From Schlesneria paludicola DSM 18645 (GTDB lineage: Bacteria; Planctomycetota; Planctomycetia; Planctomycetales; Planctomycetaceae), in contig CAMCMU010000023.1 in assembly GCA_945876035.1 (NCBI GenBank), positions 1 through 64,000 of the forward strand: a stretch of 64,000 nt of DNA. The letters run 5' to 3'. Below the pieces are notes generated by a model, which was not told the origin of the DNA, searched no databases, and worked only from the letters and a program-made list of their open reading frames with translations. The position numbers and the translations under genes are program-made. Every line of letters starts with the position of its first letter. The first letter of the stretch is position 1. Shown here in pieces: positions 28,751 to 37,088 of the stretch.

Positions 28751-31237
28751 ATGGAACTCGTCAACATCATCTCGAGGCAACTCCAATCGCGGTCGATGCT
28801 GCTCGCATTTGGGTTTTGTTGTAGTGGTTTCATCGTCCACGCCAACGAGTTGCACATTGAACCGACAAAGGTGAATCTGTTCGTTGGAGGGACCCAGCAG
28901 CTTCTGGTCGCGGGAACTGAGGCAACGGCTCAAGACTTCACCACAACGGCACAGTACTCCAGTTCCGATAATGCAATCGCGACTGTCTCCAATCGTGGCG
29001 TCGTTCATGGCCACTTCCGTGGCCATGCCGCAATCACGATTCAGGTGGCCGGACAGACCAGGAATGTTCCATTATCTGTCTCCGCAGCGGAGGATGCTCC
29101 TGAAATTCGATTCGTCACCGAAGTCCTTCCAATTTTGACTCGGTTGGGCTGTAACAGCGGGGAATGTCACGGCAAGGCCACGGGGCAAAATGGGTTCAAA
29201 CTGTCCCTGTTCGGTTCCGAGCCCGATGGGGACTACGATGCCTTGGCGCGAGAAGGCCGTGGTCGACGTCTGTTTCCGACCACTCCAGACAGCAGCCTGC
29301 TCCTCCTCAAAGCGACGGCCAAGATGCCACATGGCGGCGGCCGTCGGATGGAAGAATCCAGCGATGACTACAGGATTCTTCGTCAATGGATTTTGCGAGG
29401 AGCCATCCCTCCTCGGGACAGTGATCCTCGGCTAGAGCGAATCGAGTTATCACCACGAGAAGAACGGATTCTTCCCACAACATCATCTCAGCAGCTGCTC
29501 GTTACCGCCCATTTTTCGGATGGTTCGTCACGCGATGTCACGCGACAGTCGGTCTTTCAATCCAATGAGACAGGGATCGCCATGGTCGATCCGGATGGAT
29601 TGATTAACACCACTTCGCAACATGGTCTCGTCACGATCATGGCGCGTTTCAGCGAACAGATCCTCACCTTTCACGCCGCCGTCCCGTTTGCGGGAACGGA
29701 GTCGCAGAACCGCGCCGTTCAACTTCGACTTAACCAGTTGGAGCGGCAGTTTGATCAGTCTCCCTATGACCTGCTCTTGCTGCGGCAGTGGCGACGAATG
29801 AATGTTGTCCCCTCCCCCCCAGCGGACGACGCAACCTTTCTGCGCCGTGTGATGATTGATCTCTGTGGCACATTACCGACCGCTGAAGAAATCCAGGATT
29901 ATGTGACAGACCAGCGGACTGATAAGCGCGCGCGGTTAATCCAGCGGTTGCTGAACCGCCCCGAATACGCCAGCTATTTCACGCTCATGTGGTCCCGAAT
30001 TTTACAGAATCGAGGATCACGAGCCGGAACCACGCTGTTCACGAGTTGGATTCGGGACTCGCTTGCGTCTAATAAACGGTATGACCAATTCGTCTCAGAA
30101 ATTCTCACTGCTAGCGGCAATCAAAATGAAAATCCACCGGCGATCTGGTATCGAGCCGTACGTAAATCTTCGGAATACGTCGAGTCGGTGGCCCAAGCGT
30201 TCCTCGGTGTGCGTATTCAATGTGCGCAATGCCATCACCATCCTACGGAACATTGGAGTCAATCCGATTACTACGGGTTGGCCGCCGTATTTTCTCGCGT
30301 GGGACGAAAGGGAGGCTTCGCCGATGGTGAAGTTCCCACAGACGAAATCATCTATCTCAAAGAGTCGGGGCACGTTGTGCACCCACGCACGGGCGTGGTT
30401 TTACGACCGCAGGCTTTGGGCGGAGCCGAACTTCCTCTCGGCTTGCATGATGACCCGAGAAGTAGCCTCGCGCGTTGGATGACCGACGCCAAAAACCCTT
30501 ACTTTGCGCGAACCATGGTCAATCGTCTTTGGGCTCATTTCCTTAGCCGAGGTATCGTCCAACCAATCGATGATGCGCGCAGCACAAATCCTCCGAGCAA
30601 CCCAGAGTTGCTCGATGCACTCGCTGACGATTTTATCTCTAGTGGCTACGATGTGAAACACCTCATCAGCGTGATTGCCAGTACATACGCCTACGGCTTA
30701 GAGTCTGCCTCTCATGCCGGTAATGAGGGGGATTCGCAAACTTTTGCGCGATTTTATCCTCGACGATTATCCGGAGAAGTCTTGTTGGATGGGATCAGCC
30801 AAGTCCTCGACGTTCCGACGGAATTTGTCGGCGGTCCCGGCAAATTTCCGCTGGGAACTCGTGCGATTGATTTACCGGACGATAACTTTGCAGCCCATTT
30901 TTTGGATGTGTTCGGCCGGTCTGCAAAAATGTCTTCCTGCAACTGCGAGCGTTCGGATGCGCCCGCCCTGTCTCAAGCACTCGAGATTGTGAATTCCGTA
31001 GAACTTCAGCGAAAATTAACCTCCGAGACAGGCTATGCGATCCGGCTCGCAAAGAGCCAAACGTCGGATACGGATCTAGCAACGGAAATATTTTTGCGGG
31101 CGTTAGCGCGGCCACCGCGATCTGAGGAGCTGCAAACGGCCGTGGATTATCTCCACTCGGCATCCAATCGATCGGATGCTTGCGAATCGCTTCTCTGGTC
31201 ACTGCTAGCCACCAATGAGTTCCTGTTCAATCATTGA
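28751..31237 (+). CDS. DUF1549/DUF1553 cytochrome-type protein with BIG2-like domain
   Basis: 828 residues, exported (hydrophobic start 'SMLLAFGFCCSGFIVHA'). Order: a bacterial Ig-like (BIG2) domain at about 37-115 ('VNLFVGGTQQLLVAG...'), a PSCyt1-type segment 'LGCNSGECHGKATGQNGFKLSL' with an unusual CX4CH spacing, a second Ig-like region at about 220-315, DUF1549 ('RRVMIDLCGTLPTAEEIQDY'; 'RIQCAQCHHHPTEHW' with CxxCH), and DUF1553 ('FARTMVNRLWAHFLSRGIVQP' onward). The family occurs widely in planctomycetes in pairs with DUF1501; heme binding is plausible from the motifs, but function is unproven. The ATG at 28751 abuts the previous stop (TGAATG), implying translational coupling. Confidence 0.93.
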   Translation: MELVNIISRQLQSRSMLLAFGFCCSGFIVHANELHIEPTKVNLFVGGTQQLLVAGTEATAQDFTTTAQYSSSDNAIATVSNRGVVHGHFRGHAAITIQVAGQTRNVPLSVSAAEDAPEIRFVTEVLPILTRLGCNSGECHGKATGQNGFKLSLFGSEPDGDYDALAREGRGRRLFPTTPDSSLLLLKATAKMPHGGGRRMEESSDDYRILRQWILRGAIPPRDSDPRLERIELSPREERILPTTSSQQLLVTAHFSDGSSRDVTRQSVFQSNETGIAMVDPDGLINTTSQHGLVTIMARFSEQILTFHAAVPFAGTESQNRAVQLRLNQLERQFDQSPYDLLLLRQWRRMNVVPSPPADDATFLRRVMIDLCGTLPTAEEIQDYVTDQRTDKRARLIQRLLNRPEYASYFTLMWSRILQNRGSRAGTTLFTSWIRDSLASNKRYDQFVSEILTASGNQNENPPAIWYRAVRKSSEYVESVAQAFLGVRIQCAQCHHHPTEHWSQSDYYGLAAVFSRVGRKGGFADGEVPTDEIIYLKESGHVVHPRTGVVLRPQALGGAELPLGLHDDPRSSLARWMTDAKNPYFARTMVNRLWAHFLSRGIVQPIDDARSTNPPSNPELLDALADDFISSGYDVKHLISVIASTYAYGLESASHAGNEGDSQTFARFYPRRLSGEVLLDGISQVLDVPTEFVGGPGKFPLGTRAIDLPDDNFAAHFLDVFGRSAKMSSCNCERSDAPALSQALEIVNSVELQRKLTSETGYAIRLAKSQTSDTDLATEIFLRALARPPRSEELQTAVDYLHSASNRSDACESLLWSLLATNEFLFNH

Positions 31238-31260
31238 CTCTGTTCCACGAAGATTTCGTC

Positions 31261-32589
31261 ATGCTGCAACTCAATGGCCCTTCCTTCCAAAACTGTTCAG
31301 GCGTCACTCGACGCAACTTTCTGCAGATAGGCGTTCCAGCGTTGGGGCTTGGGATTGCGGATCTGCTGCGACTCGAGTCGCATGCCGCTGAGGCCGGACG
31401 TCCGACGAACAAAAAATCACTAATCGTTTTCTGGACAGAAGGCGGAATCAGTCAGCAAGACACGTACGACCTAAAGCCCGATTCGCCAAGCGAGTACCGG
31501 GGAATGTATCGACCCATCGGCACATCGGCTCCGGGAATCCTCTTGGGGGAACGATGTCCCCAGCAGGCGCAGGTCATGGACCGCATGTCCTTGGTTCGTT
31601 CTGTCCATCACGAGAACGGTATCCATGCCCCCTCTGCACACTGGATGCAGACTGGTTATTTCGGTCCCACACTGGCTCGAAATACTGCCCAAAAGCCGGC
31701 GTTCGGTTCTGTGATTTCGCGGGCTCTGGGGTCCCAACGGCCACCGATGCCTGCGTATGTGACAATTCCGAAGTCGGAGGCTTACGGCTATCAAGGAGCG
31801 GTTTATCTGGGTAAGGCTTTCAATTCCTTTGAAGTTGGCGCCGATCCGAATGCCGCGGACTTTCGAGTTCCCAATTTGTCGTTACCCAGTGGACTGACGG
31901 TTCAAAGCGTCGATTCGAGACGATCACTGCTCAAGGCCTTCGATACGCTGCGGCGTGACATTGACCAGAGTGGCGTGATGGAAGGATTAGATATCTTCAA
32001 AAGCCAAGCTTTCGAGATGGTGGCCGGCGATCGTTTACGTTCGGCCTTTGATCTGACTTTAGAAGACCCCGCTCGCCGAGACCTGTATGGTCGACATCGT
32101 TACGGGCAAAGCGCCTTGTTGGCTCGCCGGCTTGTTGAGGCGGGAGCTCGTTGCGTCCATATCAACACGGGAAATTGGGATCATCACAACGAAATCGCCA
32201 AGGGATTGGAAGAACATCTTCCACCATTGGACATGGCTATTGCGGCATTGGTACGGGACTTGGACGAACGCGGCCAACTGGACGATGTCCTGATTTATTG
32301 CTTTGGTGAGTTCGGCCGGACACCCCGAATCAATGGCCATGCGGGACGTGACCACTGGTCAGACTGTTTTTCTGTACTTCTTGCGGGGGGAGGAGTCCAA
32401 GGTGGCCAAGTCGTGGGCTCCAGCGAAAAATGGGGTGGCGCCGTTCGAGAACGAATGGTCACACCGCTCGACCTTCTCGCCACGGTGTATCACATCCTCG
32501 GGATCCCACTCGAGACCAACTTCGAAGACTCCAGCGGCCGCCCGGTGAGCATCGTGGGAAGCGGCCAACCAATCACCGAGTTGCTGTGA
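31261..32589 (+). CDS. DUF1501 protein (Tat-exported, sulfatase-like fold)
   Basis: 442 residues from the ATG at 31261 (a TTG at 31234, overlapping the previous stop, is the alternative). Twin-arginine signal 'TRRNFLQIGVPALGLGIADLL'. DUF1501 proteins are related to alkaline phosphatase/sulfatase folds; seen here are 'FWTEGGISQQDTYDLKP' (metal-site-like Asp), 'MSLVRSVHHENGIHAPSAHWMQTGY', 'INTGNWDHHNEI' and 'FGEFGRTPRINGHAGRDHW'. It is the usual partner of DUF1549/DUF1553 proteins, third gene of the operon. Tat export suggests folding with a cofactor in the cytoplasm. Biochemical activity is unknown. Confidence 0.93.
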   Translation: MLQLNGPSFQNCSGVTRRNFLQIGVPALGLGIADLLRLESHAAEAGRPTNKKSLIVFWTEGGISQQDTYDLKPDSPSEYRGMYRPIGTSAPGILLGERCPQQAQVMDRMSLVRSVHHENGIHAPSAHWMQTGYFGPTLARNTAQKPAFGSVISRALGSQRPPMPAYVTIPKSEAYGYQGAVYLGKAFNSFEVGADPNAADFRVPNLSLPSGLTVQSVDSRRSLLKAFDTLRRDIDQSGVMEGLDIFKSQAFEMVAGDRLRSAFDLTLEDPARRDLYGRHRYGQSALLARRLVEAGARCVHINTGNWDHHNEIAKGLEEHLPPLDMAIAALVRDLDERGQLDDVLIYCFGEFGRTPRINGHAGRDHWSDCFSVLLAGGGVQGGQVVGSSEKWGGAVRERMVTPLDLLATVYHILGIPLETNFEDSSGRPVSIVGSGQPITELL

Positions 32590-33127
32590 TTCAGGGTGTT
32601 GACGCAGAAACAGGCAGCAGACTCGATAACACAACCGCTTTTGATCAAAATTGATCGGATCACAGTGTCGCCCTGATGCTGAAAATGCCTCTCTCCGTTC
32701 CGCAGACCCGATCGCCATGCCTTGACTCGTGATCCTCAAACATCGGAAACCATCCGACGGATCCACATCTAATTGGATTGAACAGAATATTGCGGTCGAT
32801 TGAACAGAATGTCGCGAATAGATAGACTGTAACGGTGCCTATTTTTTTGCCGAATACGGCAAATGGGGCGACTGAATAAATAGTGACGACCATTCTCGTA
32901 CATGGCTCTTGTGTCTGTTGGTAGTTTTAATCTGAGGTGTGACTCGGTCTGTTTGCGTGTCGATAAATGGTTAGAGACGCGACAGGTTCGAACACTCTCG
33001 ATTGCTTTGAAGTCGCCCGTTTTGAGTAACACAAAGTCGGTTTGTATTCCGATCTAAATACAAGACGCAAAGCCCTTTGCGTGCGAGAGAACGATCATCA
33101 CTGGAATAAACTCATAGGAGTGGCGCA
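32590..33127. promoter_or_regulatory. Upstream region of the 751-residue exported protein
   Basis: 538 bp without a gene. The 13-mer GATTGAACAGAAT is present twice (32776-32788, 32798-32810), 22 bp apart. A perfect 8 bp inverted repeat ACGCAAAG-CC-CTTTGCGT is at 33065-33082, 45 bp before the start codon. AGGAG at about 33116-33120 is the ribosome-binding site. Confidence 0.5.
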
Positions 33128-35383
33128 ATGGATTCGAGATTTTCGGGGCGTTTTTTTGGCACGGTTCACAGGATCTTGCCAACATCTTGGCGAAATCGGA
33201 ATGTCGCGCGTGGGTTGATCGGAGTCGGGGCGATGGTGGGAATTGCCTCCTTGACTTGGGGCGTGGATCAAGACGTGAAGGCCGTAAATATTGGGCTGCG
33301 TGGTATTTTGCCAAACAAACCGCCTTCGGTGTTGCAAGAAGAAGAGTTTGCTCGGCTTGATGGAAAATGGGCGGAATGGTCCAAGGATACCTCCGCAGCA
33401 GTGGCCCAGTTCTACTCCACGCTTGACTCCACGGACGTTGCAAGTCAGCGTGCGTCCATTAAGGCACTCAAAACAAAAGTGGAGGTGATGCGGCTCGCGA
33501 TTCTTGATCCCGATTACGCCTCATTGCACGGCCCTTTGGCCGATCTGTATACAAACTTGGCCCAACGGACAGAATTGGCCGAAGCTTCGATCGACACACT
33601 TGAGCAGGCGGCTTCTCAGGTGGTGCCGTCAATGCCCGCCGCCACCCAGCAGTTGTTGACCGCCGTCGATCGGTTAGATGCGGAACTGACGGCCATTCCC
33701 AATGGGATTCCTTGGTTCAATTACTTCAAGGCCGATGTGGTTCGCGGGGCCATTAAGAGCGGAGCGGCCAATCATGCTGTAATTTCCGCAGCGACTGAAT
33801 CCCAAATGCGTCTGGAAGAACGGAGCACAATGCCTGAGGGTGTGCAAAAGGATTTCGCCCAGAAATCTTTTTTTAATATTTATGAGTCCGCGGTCAAAGC
33901 GTACCACACCGCAGTCGCACAACAATCAACGGGCAATTTGACAGAGGAATTACGAAAACAACTGCAGTTGCTGTCCGCCGGATCAGACTCGTTTGCTGAG
34001 ACTCGATCAAAGGTCGATGCCGCTAAAGTGCGGGCTGCATTTTCCACGATTCGTTTGATCGCACCCGATGGCGGCCAGAAAATCTCAATGGTCCTGCGAT
34101 CTCATCTGCTCAACTATAATCTCCGTATCGTGGCAAGCGAAGACTTCTTGAATCGACTGATGTCAGATTCCCGAGTCGAGAGTGGCCCGGTTTCAGATTA
34201 TATTTTGGGAGCCTCGGTCAGCGGTCAGCAATCCACCACGACGTCAGCGACGGTCGACCTGCTCCCAAGTCAAGCCACACTCAAATTCAATCTTGCATTG
34301 TCTGGTCATATCACCTCCACAACTCAAGGAGTCACCCCTCAAGCCACAGTTTTCACATCCGGTAGCCATGACTTCATGGCCACCAAAGAAGTTCAATTTA
34401 ATGGGACTCGGTTTGTGACCGCACCCGCCGAGATCCGTGTCACTCCGCATAATACGACGACGGGCATTTCCACAAAATTCGGCAACGTTCCGATCTTCCG
34501 TCGTGTCGCTCAGGGGATGGCCGCTCAGCAGGTCGCCGAAAAAACACCGGAGGCAGAAGCAATCACAGCAAGTCGAATTCGCGAACAAGTGCTTCCCAAA
34601 TTTGACGGCGAAGTCGATCGTGCCTTCGTCAATGCCGGAGCAAAACTTGATAGCGGGCTGCTCGGGGGATTGCGTTCCACGGGGTTGAGTCCGGATGCCA
34701 TCTCCTACTCTTCGACTGATACCGCAATATCCGTCAACTCCCGACTTTTAGGAGCGGACGAATTATCGGGAAACATTCCCAGCCCAAACATGTTTTCCAC
34801 AGTCGGTGCTACGCTGCTGATGCACGAATCGGTAATCAATAATTCAATCGACCGGATGGATTTGGCGGGACAAACTTTGGCGGAACCCCAGCTGAGAGAA
34901 AAACTCCAGTCGTTTCTTAGTCAGGCACTCGGCCGGCCAGTGACTTTGAATGGACCAACAAAAGCAGCAACGGAGTCTGGCGAGACGACGGAAGACAGTG
35001 GTCCGAAGGCGATCATTTTTTCGGCGGTAGACCCGATTCGAATTCGAATCCAGAATGGTGAAATGGAATTAGTGATTCAAGCGGGATTTAAACAAGACGA
35101 CGGAAAAGACGACATTCCAACGCGAGAAATCATCGTCCCACTCACATTTGATGTCGTCGGCGAGCAGATCGCGATCAAGCGTGGAACCGTGACAGTCGTT
35201 GCGGCCAGCGGTGAGGGTGGTGGCCTAGCGATCAATGGCGTCGTCCGCAAAAAGATTCAGTCAATCCTGCCAGATCGCTCCGTCACCAATCAGGTGGATT
35301 TAAAAGGAACCAACAAGACCGTCAAAACCAACGTGTCGAGAATCAGTCTGACCGATGGCTGGGTTTCGATTTCCGTCAACTGA
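33128..35383 (+). CDS. Large exported protein of unknown function
   Basis: 751 residues. An N-terminal basic stretch and hydrophobic segment 'ARGLIGVGAMVGIASLTWGV' (about 27-46) read as a signal peptide or anchor. The N-terminal third is helical with heptad-like patterns and many Ala, Gln and Leu ('SIKALKTKVEVMRLAI', 'LADLYTNLAQRTELAEASIDTLEQ'). The C-terminal two thirds look beta-rich with repeated Thr/Ser/Val stretches. 'VASEDFLNRLMSDSR' and 'LMHESVINNSIDRM' may be two related helical elements. No enzyme motif is seen. I recognise it only as planctomycete-type. The gene is a single transcription unit with its own ribosome-binding site and a strong terminator. Confidence 0.85.
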   Translation: MDSRFSGRFFGTVHRILPTSWRNRNVARGLIGVGAMVGIASLTWGVDQDVKAVNIGLRGILPNKPPSVLQEEEFARLDGKWAEWSKDTSAAVAQFYSTLDSTDVASQRASIKALKTKVEVMRLAILDPDYASLHGPLADLYTNLAQRTELAEASIDTLEQAASQVVPSMPAATQQLLTAVDRLDAELTAIPNGIPWFNYFKADVVRGAIKSGAANHAVISAATESQMRLEERSTMPEGVQKDFAQKSFFNIYESAVKAYHTAVAQQSTGNLTEELRKQLQLLSAGSDSFAETRSKVDAAKVRAAFSTIRLIAPDGGQKISMVLRSHLLNYNLRIVASEDFLNRLMSDSRVESGPVSDYILGASVSGQQSTTTSATVDLLPSQATLKFNLALSGHITSTTQGVTPQATVFTSGSHDFMATKEVQFNGTRFVTAPAEIRVTPHNTTTGISTKFGNVPIFRRVAQGMAAQQVAEKTPEAEAITASRIREQVLPKFDGEVDRAFVNAGAKLDSGLLGGLRSTGLSPDAISYSSTDTAISVNSRLLGADELSGNIPSPNMFSTVGATLLMHESVINNSIDRMDLAGQTLAEPQLREKLQSFLSQALGRPVTLNGPTKAATESGETTEDSGPKAIIFSAVDPIRIRIQNGEMELVIQAGFKQDDGKDDIPTREIIVPLTFDVVGEQIAIKRGTVTVVAASGEGGGLAINGVVRKKIQSILPDRSVTNQVDLKGTNKTVKTNVSRISLTDGWVSISVN

Positions 35384-35441
35384 GTTTGTGACGAGTTTCT
35401 TTTTCGCAGCTATCGTTTGCGACAGAACTGATGTTGGACAG

Positions 35442-35480
35442 GAAGCCCGAGGGAGTCAAACTCCGCGGGCTTCTTGTTTT
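35442..35480 (+). terminator. Rho-independent terminator
   Basis: Stem GAAGCCCG/CGGGCTTC with a nested GGAG-TCAAA-CTCC hairpin, followed directly by TTGTTTT. It lies 58 bp after the stop of the 751-residue gene and just before the convergent methyltransferase stop. Confidence 0.9.
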
Positions 35481-35492
35481 GGATGGGGTTGT

Positions 35493-36320
35493 TCACGGCT
35501 CCGTGGGAAGCCACAACTTAGAATTGGTTTCTTCCACCGCTCCGTTTCGTTTCTGACGGCGAGCCTTTAACCGAACGTACGGCGCCACGAATCGACCGCG
35601 ATAGCCAAAGTGTTCCACCGGCGCTTTATAGTCTGCTCGTTGCGGTTCGCGGAGATCTTCCACAACGAATCCCGCGCGACACAGTGCTCCCACCAGTTCG
35701 CTCCAACGATGAAGGTACTCGACCGTGCCAATCTCCCGATACGATTTATCGTCCACCTTCGGCAGGGCGCCTTTGTGGAAATATTCGATGCCAACAACAA
35801 ATTGGTTTTGTTCAGTGCGATGCGTAATCTGAAGGCTTGTCGGCTGCTTGTGCTGACTAATATACAGACCTTCGTTCCGGGTCACACGCGAGATTTCTGA
35901 ATAGACTCTGACGATGTCGGGAACGTAACAGGTACTCACCGGCTGATGTACAATGTCAAAACTTTCATTGTGCAACACCGACAGATCATCCATCGATGCT
36001 TCAATCGCCCGCAAGGACAAACCACGCCGTGCCGCTTCACGGCGATCGAGTTCCAGCATACCAGGGCTGATGTCCACGACAGTCACTCGTGCTCCGGCAG
36101 AGGCATAGAGAATGGACTGCCAGCCACCTCCAGAAGCGAGGCACAGCACGTCTAATCCGACCACACTGGATGGCAACCACCCGCGTCCGTCCAGAGCAGC
36201 TAGCGGTTCAAGACACTCTGCATCCGTCGCCACCTTGGCAAACTGACTGCCGCTGGACAATTGATTCCATGCCGACTGATTTCTGAGTCGATATTTCGTG
36301 TCGTCTGATTGAGAGGACAT
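35493..36320 (-). CDS. Class I SAM-dependent methyltransferase
   Basis: 275 residues. Seen: motif I 'GLDVLCLASGGGWQSILYASAGARVTVVDISPGML' (about 54-88; the Gly-rich loop is A-S-G-G-G), 'AIEASMDDLSVLHNESFDIVHQPVS' (motifs II-III region) and 'YSEISRVTRNEGLYISQH' (post-motif). The C-terminal part carries 'YREIGTVEYLHRWSELVGALCRAGFVVEDLRE', typical of small-molecule methyltransferases of the UbiE-like group. The substrate is not evident. Convergent with the preceding gene and separated from it by a terminator. Confidence 0.9.
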   Translation of the reverse strand: MSSQSDDTKYRLRNQSAWNQLSSGSQFAKVATDAECLEPLAALDGRGWLPSSVVGLDVLCLASGGGWQSILYASAGARVTVVDISPGMLELDRREAARRGLSLRAIEASMDDLSVLHNESFDIVHQPVSTCYVPDIVRVYSEISRVTRNEGLYISQHKQPTSLQITHRTEQNQFVVGIEYFHKGALPKVDDKSYREIGTVEYLHRWSELVGALCRAGFVVEDLREPQRADYKAPVEHFGYRGRFVAPYVRLKARRQKRNGAVEETNSKLWLPTEP

Positions 36321-37088
36321 GACTGGCGGCGGCCTGATTGACGTAAATATCGATCGCTATAGGTTGGCAATAAATTATTTTATTAATAGTCACGCATCGT
36401 CTCCGTCGCCACTTGAGATCCTGACCAATAACGGAGCAGGGGAGTCTATCTGATCCGTACGGCCTTGTCACCAAATTCGATCTATTCACGCGCCCGGCCT
36501 AGAGGCAAACACCCTTGACAGGAATGCTGACGACGGTGTTCCTCTCGCCGACGTGAAGCGACGGAACGTGTCACGGACTTTGAGGCACCTGCGGAACGAA
36601 TTTAGAGTCGCGGGGTAGTTCAATTGTGCAGACATGTTGTCCACTTCGTGGAGAGTTTTGCTTTCGCTTCTGAATGTTTAAAACTTCGCGTTGGAACGCT
36701 CCTGCAACAAAGGCTTTGGAAAACAACACGGCCACTTCGACTGTTCCCGGAGCACTCCGATCGTCAGGCGATGCCATGGAGAGGTTCGCCGACCCATCTC
36801 GGTGAGAAATAGCCGTAGGGATTGATGACCGGCTCTTACAATAAGACTTGGCAACCGCGATTCTCACCTGCTCGAACTTTTCGAGAAACACAACCTCTCT
36901 GGAGCAGTGCGGTCAATAACTCCCCCTGCAGGACATCCTTCCGTGGCGCAGTTGCGTGCGCATCGGCGAGGGCTTAGGCTTCTCGAACCGCACTGTAGAG
37001 AATGTGTTTCGGCCTCGCTCGTCAGTCGTCGATAGCGCGCCTCGTGGAATGGTTGCGAACGTGAAACATTCATTTCCCCTGAGACACC
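36321..37088. promoter_or_regulatory. Spacer between methyltransferase and uvrB
   Basis: 768 bp, divergent promoters expected. AT-rich at 36360-36390 on the methyltransferase side. No SOS-box-like palindrome of the types I know is evident before uvrB. A 106-codon minus frame at 36571-36891 has no recognisable product. Confidence 0.4.

Noticed and set aside
36571-37088. Possible small gene or SOS box before uvrB
   Set aside because: The 106-codon frame has no coding character, and no palindrome like known LexA boxes was found.
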